DNA of 64,000 nucleotides, taken from NCBI GenBank assembly GCA_017856115.1, contig JAFMFM010000002.1:27187-91186 (forward strand). Reading direction: 5' to 3'. The translations under genes and the position numbers were made by a program. Below are positions 27,471-35,468 of the stretch, one piece after another. Numbering within the stretch: position 1 is the first letter of the stretch; each line of letters starts with the position of its first letter. The notes below the pieces were generated by a model that saw only the letters and a list, made by a program, of their open reading frames with translations, ran no database searches and was not told the origin of the DNA. This DNA is from Actinomycetota bacterium (GTDB lineage Bacteria; Actinomycetota; Acidimicrobiia; Acidimicrobiales; Ilumatobacteraceae).

Positions 27471-27479
27471 CGAGCGCGC

Positions 27480-28622
27480 ATGAGCACCCTCACTCCTGAA
27501 TCCGTCATCGACGCACTGCGTCCGGTCGAGGATCCGGAGTTGCACCGCTCGATCGTGGATCTCAACATGGTTCGCGACGTGGTCGTCAACGATGGCGTGG
27601 TGTCGCTCACAGTCACGTTGACCATCGCGGGTTGTCCGTTACGCAACGAGATACAAAGTCGCGTCAACGGTGCCATTCGACCGATGTCGGGCGTACGTGA
27701 CGTGCAGTTGAACTTCGGCGTGATGACCGACGAGGAACGCGCCGCACTGCGGGAAAAGTTGCACGGCTCGCCCGGTGCCACCGCGGGTAGTGCTCCCGCG
27801 CAGGGCCACGCGCAGGGTCGCGCCATCTCGTTCGCGCAACCCGGTTCCAAGACGCGACCGTTGCTCATCTCTTCCGGCAAGGGAGGTGTGGGCAAGAGCA
27901 GCGTCACCACCAACCTGGCCGTGGCACTCGCCGCGGCGGGTCACACGGTGGGCGTCGTCGACGCGGACATCTACGGCTACTCCATTCCGCGCATGCTCGG
28001 TGCCGATCGCGACCCGGTCGTCATCGACGAGATGTTGTTGCCGCCGGAGAGTTACGGCGTTCGGTGCATCTCGATCGGCTACTTCGTTCCCGAGGGTCAA
28101 GCGGTGGTGTGGCGTGGTCCGATGTTGCACAAGGCACTTGAGCAGTTCCTCACCGACGTGTACTGGGACGAGCCGGAGTTCCTGCTCATCGACATGCCCC
28201 CGGGTACCGGCGACATCGCGTTGAGCCTGAGTCAGTACCTGCCACGTGCAGAGGTGTACGTGGTGACCACTCCACAGGAGGCGGCGCAGAAGGTCGCGCG
28301 ACTCTCCGCGGCGATGGCCAAGAAGGTCAACATGTCGGTACGCGGCGTCATCGAGAACATGTCGTGGTTCACCGGCGACGACGGCAAGCGGTACGAACTC
28401 TTCGGTCAGGGAGGCGGAAAGATGTTGGCCGACGAACTCGGCGTGCCGCTGTTGGCACAGATTCCGTTGGTGAACCAGCTCCGCGAGGGCGGCGACGACG
28501 GCAAGCCGATTGCAGCCATCGCACCAGGAAGTGAAGTGGGCTCGATATTCGCGGACCTGGCCAAGAAAATCGTCGAGATGCGACCGAAAAAGGTCTTCAG
28601 TCAGGCCCTGAAGGTCAACTGA
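27480..28622 (+). CDS. mrp: Mrp/ApbC-type iron-sulfur cluster carrier ATPase
   Basis: P-loop ATPase that carries Fe-S clusters to target proteins. The N-terminal MIP18/DUF59 domain (about 1-85) has VEDPELHRSIVDLNM and VTLTIAGCPLRNEI. A short Ala/Gly linker leads to the Walker A motif GKGGVGKSS (about 138-146) and the rest of the Mrp fold (DMPPGTGD, VTTPQEAA). The CxxC pair that holds the cluster in ApbC/Ind1 is absent at ENMSWFTGDDGKRYELFG, as far as I recall a feature shared with other actinobacterial Mrp. It has 380 residues. Confidence 0.93.
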   Translation: MSTLTPESVIDALRPVEDPELHRSIVDLNMVRDVVVNDGVVSLTVTLTIAGCPLRNEIQSRVNGAIRPMSGVRDVQLNFGVMTDEERAALREKLHGSPGATAGSAPAQGHAQGRAISFAQPGSKTRPLLISSGKGGVGKSSVTTNLAVALAAAGHTVGVVDADIYGYSIPRMLGADRDPVVIDEMLLPPESYGVRCISIGYFVPEGQAVVWRGPMLHKALEQFLTDVYWDEPEFLLIDMPPGTGDIALSLSQYLPRAEVYVVTTPQEAAQKVARLSAAMAKKVNMSVRGVIENMSWFTGDDGKRYELFGQGGGKMLADELGVPLLAQIPLVNQLREGGDDGKPIAAIAPGSEVGSIFADLAKKIVEMRPKKVFSQALKVN

Positions 28623-28640
28623 CCTGACACACTGGTGACC

Positions 28641-28877
28641 ATGGACCTGCGCATCGGAGTCACCCACTCGTCACGAGACATCAGTTTGGAGATCGAGAAC
28701 GACGAACCGTCGCGGGCCGCCGCACGAAAGAGCGTGGAGGAGGCACTCGCCGGGAAGGTGGAGGTGCTCTGGCTGAAGGACAAGCGCGGACGGGAGGTCG
28801 CCGTGCCGTCGGAAAAGATCGCCTTCGTCGAGTTCGGTGCCCCGGATGGGGAGCGTCGACTGGGGTTCGGAGCCTGA
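28641..28877 (+). CDS. DUF3107 family protein
   Basis: Small actinobacterial protein of 78-80 residues and unknown function. The characteristic run DLRIGVTHSSRDISLE, a central ALAGKVEVLWLKDKRGREV and IAFVEFGAPDGERRLGFG match DUF3107. ATG 28641 is chosen; a GTG two codons upstream is also in frame. It sits between mrp and the ArsA-like pair, all in one direction with short gaps. Its stop TGA overlaps the apparent CTG start of the next gene. Confidence 0.85.
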   Translation: MDLRIGVTHSSRDISLEIENDEPSRAAARKSVEEALAGKVEVLWLKDKRGREVAVPSEKIAFVEFGAPDGERRLGFGA

Positions 28878-29794
28878 CGCTTCGAGCGTTACTTTCTCGA
28901 CGACTCGTCTTCGTAACGGGAAAGGGTGGAGTCGGCAAATCCGCCGTAGCCGCGGCGTTGGCGAGGCTGGCGGCCGGCGAAGGCAAGCGGGTGCTGGCAT
29001 GCGAAATGGACGACAAGGGCTCGCTCGCTGCGTACCTCGGGCGCGACGACCTGACCTTCTCACCCGTGGAAGTGTCACCGAACCTGTATGCGATGGCAAT
29101 GAACACGGAGGACTCACTGCGCGAGTACATCCGACTGTTCCTGCGGGTTCCCGTGCTCGGCAGCCTCACACCGCTCGCCCGCATCTTCGATTTCGTGGCG
29201 AACGCGGCACCGGCCGTGAAGGAGATCCTGGCGGTAGGCAAGCTGTGCTACGAGGTTCGTGAACGGCACTACGACATCGTCATCGTGGATTCCGAAGCGA
29301 GCGGTCACTTCGTCGCCCAGGTGTCGGCACCGGATGCACTCGCCACCTTGGTTCGAATCGGCATCGTCGCCGACCAGACCAAATGGATGAGCAACTTGCT
29401 GCACGACCCCGAGGTTTCCACGGTGCTCGCCGTGGTGACACCGGAGGAAATGCCCGTCGTCGAGACCATCGAACTACGGGATCGCTTGGCGACGGCAACG
29501 CCGATCGATTTCGCCGGTGTGCTGGTGAATCGCATGCCCGCGGCACTCGTCGATGCCGAACTTCTGGCGACCGTGGCACCGACGAGCGGACATCTGGCCA
29601 CCTCGGTGCAGGTCGGTGAGTGGCTGAGCGAGCGTCGCTCGAATGCCGAGCTCCACGCGAGGCGACTCGCCGATGCCCTCGAACTGGGCAACGTGGAGAC
29701 CATCGCCGAAGCCCCGGCCGGGACACACTCCCCGGAACGGATCACCGACCATTTGGTGGGTGAAATGCGCCGAATCCTGGACGAGCACGCATGA
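28874..29794 (+). CDS. ArsA/GET3-like P-loop ATPase, first of a pair, apparent CTG start
   Basis: Deviant Walker A ATPase. The frame encodes LRALLSRRLVFVTGKGGVGKS from 28877 onwards, so the P-loop is at about residues 14-22. No ATG, GTG or TTG lies in frame between 28682 and 28957. TTG at 28958 would cut off the P-loop. CTG at 28874 forms CTGA with the DUF3107 stop, exactly like the ATGA overlaps of its neighbours. Later features: IVIVDSEASGHF, VTPEEMPVVE and VLVNRMP. It has 306 residues. Paired ArsA proteins of this type occur in mycobacteria and Streptomyces beside whiB genes. Confidence 0.85.
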   Translation: MTLRALLSRRLVFVTGKGGVGKSAVAAALARLAAGEGKRVLACEMDDKGSLAAYLGRDDLTFSPVEVSPNLYAMAMNTEDSLREYIRLFLRVPVLGSLTPLARIFDFVANAAPAVKEILAVGKLCYEVRERHYDIVIVDSEASGHFVAQVSAPDALATLVRIGIVADQTKWMSNLLHDPEVSTVLAVVTPEEMPVVETIELRDRLATATPIDFAGVLVNRMPAALVDAELLATVAPTSGHLATSVQVGEWLSERRSNAELHARRLADALELGNVETIAEAPAGTHSPERITDHLVGEMRRILDEHA

Positions 29795-30969
29795 TTGTCG
29801 CACCCGGCAACATGGATGAAACCATCGAGCAGTTCGCTCCACTCGATCCGGAACTCTTCGACATGCTTGCGAAATCGAGGATGATCATCATCTGCGGGCC
29901 GGGTGGTGTCGGGAAGACCACGTCTGCCGCCGCGTTGGGGGTGGTGGCCGCCCGCCATTTTCCCAAGCGGGTGTTGGTGCTGACGGTGGATCCGGCGCGC
30001 CGGCTGGCGACCGCCCTCGGTCTCGGGACCATCGGTAACGCCGAAGTTCCGGTGGAACTCGCGGGCGCCAAGGGAAGTCTCGACATCGCGATGATCGATA
30101 CCAAAGCCAGTTGGGACGACATGGTGCGCCGACACGCGCCGGACGGTGTGACCCGTGATCGAGTGTTGGGCAACGATCTGTACAAGACGTTGACGTCGCG
30201 GTTCGTGCACAGTCACGACTACGTGGTGACCGAGCGCCTGTACGACGCACGCGAAAGCGGCGTCTACGACCTCGTCGTGGTGGACACGCCGCCGTCGCGA
30301 AGCGCGCTCTCAGTGCTGGATGCACCGCGACGCATGGAACAATTCTTCTCCAGCCGACTGCTCAAATTGTTGACCGCACCCACCCAGTCGCGACTGTTGT
30401 CGTTGGCTTCGCGACCGTTCTTCATCGTTGCCGACCGAATCCTCGGCGCGGCATTCCTGTCGGACATCGCAGAGTTCTTCACGTTGTTTCGCACGATGGA
30501 GGGACCAGTCGTGTCGCGGGCACGCCGGGTCGGGGCACTGTTGTCGGACCCTGCCACGTCGTACGTCGTCGTCACCAGCCCTGAGCCGGTGGCCATGCAG
30601 GAAGCCGGCTATCTCGTGGAGGAGTTGCGTCGCAGGGGTCATCGTCTCGATGCGGTAGTCACCAACCGACTCGTGCCGAGCCGCCTCGCCACCGGGGCGG
30701 CCGAACGCGCCGAAGCGCTCATCGAGGGCAACCCGTTGCACGATGTCGAGCGTGCGTCGCGCGATGCCGCCGATGCGCCGCTCACGACCGCCACGCGTCG
30801 AGCGTTGGCAGCCGCCGAACGCGAGATCGCAAACATCGCCAACCAGCACGCGGCTGCCCTGGCGGAGATTCGGCGGTGGGGTGCCCGGGTGCTCATGAGT
30901 GAGTCGCGCGGGGGTGACATCACCGACGTGACGTCGTTGCTCGCCCTCGGCGAGGCGCTGCGCACCTAA
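29791..30969 (+). CDS. ArsA/GET3-like P-loop ATPase, second of a pair
   Basis: Partner of the preceding ATPase, 392 residues. P-loop CGPGGVGKTTSAAAL (about 35-49), switch VLTVDPARRLATALG, and DTPPSRSALSVLDAP are conserved with the arsenite ATPase/GET3 superfamily. No arsenite-binding cysteine triad is visible, so arsenic transport is unlikely. It overlaps the first ATPase by four bases (ATGA). As far as I know, mycobacterial pairs of this kind have been linked to stress tolerance and WhiB4. The biochemical role is open. Confidence 0.88.
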   Translation: MIVAPGNMDETIEQFAPLDPELFDMLAKSRMIIICGPGGVGKTTSAAALGVVAARHFPKRVLVLTVDPARRLATALGLGTIGNAEVPVELAGAKGSLDIAMIDTKASWDDMVRRHAPDGVTRDRVLGNDLYKTLTSRFVHSHDYVVTERLYDARESGVYDLVVVDTPPSRSALSVLDAPRRMEQFFSSRLLKLLTAPTQSRLLSLASRPFFIVADRILGAAFLSDIAEFFTLFRTMEGPVVSRARRVGALLSDPATSYVVVTSPEPVAMQEAGYLVEELRRRGHRLDAVVTNRLVPSRLATGAAERAEALIEGNPLHDVERASRDAADAPLTTATRRALAAAEREIANIANQHAAALAEIRRWGARVLMSESRGGDITDVTSLLALGEALRT

Positions 30970-30997
30970 CCGCGAGCGGCAAGAATGGAGGTCGACC

Positions 30998-32509
30998 ATG
31001 CCGACGCTCCTCGAGCTAGCAAGCGAACACACCGAGTTGTCGGAGGACGATGTTTCGCATCTCGCCGCCCTGATTTCCGAGTGGGGAATGCTGGCCGACT
31101 TTTCCTTCGCCGACCTGTTGTTGTACGTGCCGGTTACGTCCACAGGTGGAGTCAACTGGCTCACCGCATCGCAGGTGCGTGCAGCCACCGGTCAGACCTT
31201 GTACGAGTCGGATCTCGTCGGCGAGTTCGCCGACGACACCGATCGCCCGTTCATTGCCGCGGCAGCCCAAAGCGGGCAGATTCAACAGGGTGAGATCACC
31301 CTGTCGTACTTGAACGATCCGGTGAACATGACCGCGATTCCCGTCATGCGCGAGGGTCGAGCAATAGCCGTATTGACGCGCGAAGTGTCGTCGGTGTCCG
31401 GTCGTCGCCCCGGACAACTGGAGCGCACGTATCTGTCGATCTTCGATGACTTCGCCAACATGATCGCCACCGGATTGTTCCCGTTCGAGGGACGGGTTGC
31501 CGACTCGAGCGTGGCCCCGCGCGTCGGCGACGGAGTGGTGGTGCTGGACGGCAGTGCGCGGGTGCGTTACGCATCCCCCAACGCCGTATCGGCCCTCCAC
31601 CGCATCGGTATTCGAGCCAATGCGGTGGGCCAGAGTTTGGCCGAACTGGGTTTTGCGCACGATGCGGCCCGCGCGTCGTTCGAGAGACGGGAACCCGTGG
31701 TCGAGGAACTCGACCAGGAACACGATGTCACGTTGTTGGTGCGGTCGATCCCGATCCTCAAGCGGGGTGTGCGCGCGACCAACGTCGTCGGCGGCGTGGT
31801 GCTGATGCGAGACGTCTCCGAACTCCGTCGTCGCGACCGGTTGATCCTTACCAAGGACGCCACCATCAAGGAGATCCACCATCGGGTGAAGAACAACCTT
31901 CAAACCATCTCCTCGCTGCTGCGGCTGCAGGGTCGGCGTTTGTCCTCCGACGAGGCAAAGGCTGCCATCGCCGATTCGGTGCGTCGGATTCGAACCATCG
32001 CACTGGTGCATGAAACGTTGTCGCGAGAGCCTGGCGAGGACGTTGCCTTCGTGGAGATCCTCCGACCGCTCATCCAACTGTCACAGGAGAGCCTGCAGTC
32101 CAGCGACCGACCCGTTCGGTTCGAGGTTCGCGGTGACGCTGGTCGGCTCCCCGCCACGATCGCCACACCGCTGTCGGTGGTGATTCTGGAACTTCTGCAG
32201 AACGTCGTCGATCACGCGTTCGGCGACAAGCGCCGGGATGGTGTGGTGCGCGTGTTTCTGGCGCGCGATCCCGATGATGACGCACTGCATCTGCGGGTCA
32301 TCGACAACGGTGTCGGTGTCGACGAACGATTCGACATCTCGCAAGCAACCGGACTCGGATTGTCGATCGTGCGAACGCTCGTCACCACCGAACTGGGCGG
32401 AACCATCTCGATGCGTCCGGCAAGTACGACGGATCTCGTGGACGCTGCGCTCGACGACGGCAGCGGTCAGGCGGGAACCGTGGTGGACTTGCGAATTCCG
32501 ACCGACTAG
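30998..32509 (+). CDS. pdtaS: PdtaS-like sensor histidine kinase (GAF-like, PAS, HisKA_2, HATPase)
   Basis: Cytosolic kinase of 503 residues with no membrane helix. The N-terminal GAF-like domain spans about 1-165 and the PAS domain about 175-275. HisKA_2 has the phospho-acceptor motif KEIHHRVKNNLQ (His294/295). The HATPase domain carries LLQNVVDHAFGD, DNGVGVDE and ATGLGLSIV. The layout is that of mycobacterial PdtaS, whose partner PdtaR is an ANTAR RNA-binding antiterminator; no pdtaR is in the window. It contains no cysteine at all. Its stop overlaps the convergent whiB gene by four bases, as for pdtaS and whiB1 in M. tuberculosis. Confidence 0.9.
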   Translation: MPTLLELASEHTELSEDDVSHLAALISEWGMLADFSFADLLLYVPVTSTGGVNWLTASQVRAATGQTLYESDLVGEFADDTDRPFIAAAAQSGQIQQGEITLSYLNDPVNMTAIPVMREGRAIAVLTREVSSVSGRRPGQLERTYLSIFDDFANMIATGLFPFEGRVADSSVAPRVGDGVVVLDGSARVRYASPNAVSALHRIGIRANAVGQSLAELGFAHDAARASFERREPVVEELDQEHDVTLLVRSIPILKRGVRATNVVGGVVLMRDVSELRRRDRLILTKDATIKEIHHRVKNNLQTISSLLRLQGRRLSSDEAKAAIADSVRRIRTIALVHETLSREPGEDVAFVEILRPLIQLSQESLQSSDRPVRFEVRGDAGRLPATIATPLSVVILELLQNVVDHAFGDKRRDGVVRVFLARDPDDDALHLRVIDNGVGVDERFDISQATGLGLSIVRTLVTTELGGTISMRPASTTDLVDAALDDGSGQAGTVVDLRIPTD

Positions 32510-32802
32510 GCGATGCTGGCGCGGCGTGCCGCCGCTGCACGACGCCGCATGTCGCGACGCTCTTCCTCGCTCGTGCCACCCCACACGCCACAGTCCTGGT
32601 TGGTGGCGAGCGCGAAATCGAGACACTCCTTGCGAACCCCGCAATCTGCGCACACCGCGCGAGCGCGCACGAGCATGCGCATCGCTTCACCGGTGTTGCC
32701 GATGGGGAAGAACATGTCGGGATCGATCTCCCGACAATTGGCGTTCACTCGCCAGGAGTAGTCAGCGGAACCGAGGGCGAGGCTTTGAGCGAGAATGGAC
32801 AT
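32506..32802 (-). CDS. whiB1: WhiB-family iron-sulfur transcription regulator, WhiB1-like
   Basis: Small [4Fe-4S] protein of 98 residues that acts with the principal sigma factor and is NO-sensitive in mycobacteria. Cluster ligands are Cys23, Cys51, Cys54 and Cys60 (C-x27-C-x2-C-x5-C). The WhiB1 signature DPDMFFPIGN, the GVWGG turn (72-76) and a basic tail (EERRDMRRR) follow. It is unusual in having an extra Cys71 immediately before GVWGG. The convergent pdtaS-like neighbour supports the WhiB1 call. A -10-like TAGCCT lies nine bases upstream of the ATG, so the leader is tiny. Confidence 0.92.
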   Translation of the reverse strand: MSILAQSLALGSADYSWRVNANCREIDPDMFFPIGNTGEAMRMLVRARAVCADCGVRKECLDFALATNQDCGVWGGTSEEERRDMRRRAAAARRASIA

Positions 32803-32871
32803 GCGGGCGTCAGGCTAAGTGCCCGAACGGCGGAACGCAAGGGGTAACTTCGCTACCCTGACGCCACGAAC

Positions 32872-33576
32872 ATGCGCACAACCACCCAAGTAATGGCCCA
32901 TCGAGGTGCATCTAGGGCCGCTCCCGCCAACACCATTGAAGCCTTCAGCCTCGCCAGACGTATGGGGGCCCATGCGGTGGAACTCGACGTTCGCCAGTGC
33001 GCCACCGGCGAGTTGGTGGTTCACCACGACCCTGTACTGAGCGACGGTCGAATCATCGCACACCTGGGCAAACATCAGTTGCCCGACGTCGTACCAACAC
33101 TCGACGAGGCGCTCGATGCGTGTGGCGAGATGTGGGTGAACGTGGAGATCAAGAATCATCGCATCGAACCTGACTTCGATGGTCGCGACGAACGAACCAT
33201 GGCCGTGTTGGAGGTGCTGCGCCAGCGCGTGGGACAACACGGCGATGTGAAGCGCTATCTCGTGTCGTGTTTTCGAAGAAGGACGGTGGACCGTGTGCAC
33301 CAGGCGTGGCCCGAACTTCCCACCGCTTGGCTCACCGTGAAGATCGGCGACCATCGGGAGCTCGCTCGCGACCTCGCGTCATTCGGACATGCTGCGGTGC
33401 ACCCCGAAGTATCGGGTGTTACTCGGGAGATGATCGAGACGTTTCAGGCTCACGGCGTACGCGTGAACACCTGGACCTGCGACGACCCAATTCGAATGAG
33501 CAACCTCATCGAGTGGGGCATCGACGGCATTTGCACGAACCGGCCGGACGTGGCGCTCGAACTCCTCGGTAAGTGA
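32872..33576 (+). CDS. Glycerophosphodiester phosphodiesterase
   Basis: GDPD-family enzyme of 234 residues that splits glycerophosphodiesters into sn-glycerol 3-phosphate and alcohol. The metal/active-site start is MAHRGASRAAPANTIEAF, with the catalytic His pair from HRG and VVHHDPVLS. VELDVR and VEIKNH supply the acidic metal ligands, and the C-terminal block is VNTWTCDDP..GIDGICTNRPD. There is no signal peptide, so it is cytoplasmic. It is divergent from whiB1. A perfect 18-bp direct repeat flanks its stop. Confidence 0.93.
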   Translation: MRTTTQVMAHRGASRAAPANTIEAFSLARRMGAHAVELDVRQCATGELVVHHDPVLSDGRIIAHLGKHQLPDVVPTLDEALDACGEMWVNVEIKNHRIEPDFDGRDERTMAVLEVLRQRVGQHGDVKRYLVSCFRRRTVDRVHQAWPELPTAWLTVKIGDHRELARDLASFGHAAVHPEVSGVTREMIETFQAHGVRVNTWTCDDPIRMSNLIEWGIDGICTNRPDVALELLGK

Positions 33577-33600
33577 CGGCCCGGCGCTCGAACTCCTCGG
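33552..33600 (+). repeat. 18-bp direct repeat flanking the GDPD stop codon
   Basis: GGCGCTCGAACTCCTCGG occurs at 33552-33569 inside the last codons of the phosphodiesterase gene and again at 33583-33600 after its stop, 31 bases apart. It is a local tandem duplication of the gene's 3' end. No function is evident. Confidence 0.85.
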
Positions 33601-33606
33601 CGGGTA

Positions 33607-34530
33607 CTAGTACTCCACCAACATCGGCTTGATGAGTCGCAACGCCTCGGCATGGTGTCGAACGGTCAGGGTGGTGGTTTCGTCGATGTAGTCACCATCG
33701 AGTTGATATCCGAACGGCGCCGGAAAATCGAAGACCACCCGTTCCACGTCCTCGATCACCTCGACTCCACGGCGAGCCGCGATGCCGCCATTTCGTAGGG
33801 CTCCCCACATGGTGGACAGCATCAACGGAGTGGTGAGTCGCCGAAACGTGACTGCGACCAGTCGCTTCTCCAGCGAGGCGGCACGCGAGAGTTCGATCGC
33901 ACGCTTCCCCACGTAGGTGTAGGGGTTGGTGTTGAGCACGATGGTGAAGAAGCCGTTCGGGATCTTTCGACCATCGATCTCCACCGTGAAGTGCGGAAAC
34001 CTCCTGTCGTAGTCGACGAACCAGGTCTTCAACGCCGCGAAGGCGAACAACGGTTGACCAACGAGACGCTTGAAACTGAACGTGCGTTCCACACGTCGAA
34101 CGACCTCGGCGTCGTAGCCGACACCGGCATGGAAGGTGAAGTACCTGCCGTTGGCTTCACCCAGTCCAATCGGTGCAACGAGGCCACCATCGAGTCCGGC
34201 GGTGAGTTGCGTCACCGCCGTCAGAGGGTCGTTCGCCATGCCGAGGGATCGCGCGAACACGTTGGTGGATCCTCCGGGTAGTACTCCGAGCGCTGTCGAA
34301 CTCCCCGCGAGTCCCGTGGCCACCTCGTTGAGGGTGCCGTCACCCCCGAAGGCCACCACCGCGTCGAGACCCCGCGCGACGGCGTCGGCCGCGAAGCGCG
34401 TGGCATGGCCCCGCTCGCTGGTTTCGACCACTTGCACGTCGTGATGACGGGCCAGGTACTGGTGGACCTGAACGGTGTTGCGTGGGGTCACCGACGTGGC
34501 AAAGGAGTTCACCACCAGCAGGATTCGCAC
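33607..34530 (-). CDS. Diacylglycerol kinase-family lipid kinase
   Basis: DAGK/YegS-like kinase of 307 residues, probably phosphorylating diacylglycerol or a related lipid. Catalytic-domain motifs are VAFGGDGTLNEVATGL (about 60-75) and LGVLPGGSTNVFARSLG (about 82-98). The C-terminal domain has FHAGVGYDAEVV and the end QLDGDYIDETTTL. I start at GTG 34530 (VRILLVVNSFATSV), where the family begins; upstream residues are not family-like. It lies tail-to-tail with the phosphodiesterase, so both ends meet near the repeat. Confidence 0.9.
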   Translation of the reverse strand: MRILLVVNSFATSVTPRNTVQVHQYLARHHDVQVVETSERGHATRFAADAVARGLDAVVAFGGDGTLNEVATGLAGSSTALGVLPGGSTNVFARSLGMANDPLTAVTQLTAGLDGGLVAPIGLGEANGRYFTFHAGVGYDAEVVRRVERTFSFKRLVGQPLFAFAALKTWFVDYDRRFPHFTVEIDGRKIPNGFFTIVLNTNPYTYVGKRAIELSRAASLEKRLVAVTFRRLTTPLMLSTMWGALRNGGIAARRGVEVIEDVERVVFDFPAPFGYQLDGDYIDETTTLTVRHHAEALRLIKPMLVEY

Positions 34531-34677
34531 GCAAAAACACGGTATCTGGGTCCGGATTGCCCCTCGACACCGCAGGGAATTCGCTGGTGCGACGAGGACG
34601 CAGGTCACACCACCCCGTCATGACGATTTCCGCGACCGATTCTGCGTTCAGGTGACCGAGCGGTAACAATGAAGGTC

Positions 34678-35454
34678 ATGAAAATAGTCGTCTGCGTGAA
34701 GCAAATACCCGATCCCGCCACGCCCGGATCACTCGACTCGTCCACCAATGCACTGAAGCGTGACGGCAAACTCATCCTCGACGACTCCGACGCTTATGGC
34801 GTGGAGATGGCCTTGCAGCTCGCCACGGCAGCCGGTGGCGGCGAAGTGAGCATCGTTTCCATGGCGCCGAACAACGAAACCTCCGGCATGCGAACCGCGT
34901 TGGCGATGGGTGCCGTGCGTGGAGTTCTCGTCTCGGATCCCGCACTGGGAGGTTCCGACGCACTCACCACCGCCAAGGTCCTCGCGGCGGCAATCAACAA
35001 GGTCGGCATGCCCGACCTGGTCATCGCAGCAACCGAAAGCACCGACGGCTACACCGGCACGGTGCCGGAACAGCTCGCCGAGGTGCTCGGACTTCCCTCG
35101 GTGACGTTCGCCAAGAAGGTGAAGGTCGAGGGCGGCACGTTGAAGATCGATCGTCAGACCGAGGCGGGATACGACGAGGTGGAATGTCCGCTTCCAGCAC
35201 TCGTCAGCGTGACTGCGGGTGTGGTGGAGCCCCGATACCCGAGCTTCAAGGGAATCATGGACGCCAAGAAGAAGGAAATCGTCACCGTGACCGCCGCCGA
35301 TCTCGGTGTGACACCGGTTGGTTGGTCGGGAGCCGGTCAGAAGGTGTCGTCGGTGACCCAAGCAGAGGCACGCAAGGCGGGCCAGGTCATCGAGGATGAC
35401 GGCGAGGCATTCAACAAAATCGTTGCGTTTCTCGAAACGCTGAAGGTCATCTGA
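34678..35454 (+). CDS. etfB: Electron transfer flavoprotein beta subunit
   Basis: ETF beta, 258 residues; with ETF alpha it passes electrons from acyl-CoA and other dehydrogenases to the quinone pool. MKIVVCVKQIPDP is the family start. The AMP/FAD-contact regions VAATESTDGYTGTVPEQLAEVLG and VEPRYPSFKGIMDAKKKEI are conserved. An in-frame ATG three codons upstream (34669) is possible, but GAAGG between the two favours 34678. etfA follows after 14 bases. The acyl-CoA dehydrogenase at 40.4 kb is a likely user. Confidence 0.95.
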   Translation: MKIVVCVKQIPDPATPGSLDSSTNALKRDGKLILDDSDAYGVEMALQLATAAGGGEVSIVSMAPNNETSGMRTALAMGAVRGVLVSDPALGGSDALTTAKVLAAAINKVGMPDLVIAATESTDGYTGTVPEQLAEVLGLPSVTFAKKVKVEGGTLKIDRQTEAGYDEVECPLPALVSVTAGVVEPRYPSFKGIMDAKKKEIVTVTAADLGVTPVGWSGAGQKVSSVTQAEARKAGQVIEDDGEAFNKIVAFLETLKVI

Positions 35455-35468
35455 GGAGGACGATCAAC

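Noticed and set aside
28958..29794. TTG 28958 as the start of the first ArsA-like ATPase
   Set aside because: It would remove the Walker A motif GKGGVGKS that is encoded in frame just upstream.
29791..30969. Arsenite-pump ATPase function for the ArsA-like pair
   Set aside because: No arsenite-binding cysteine set, no arsB/acr3 or arsR nearby; the pair matches actinobacterial ArsA-like proteins of other function.
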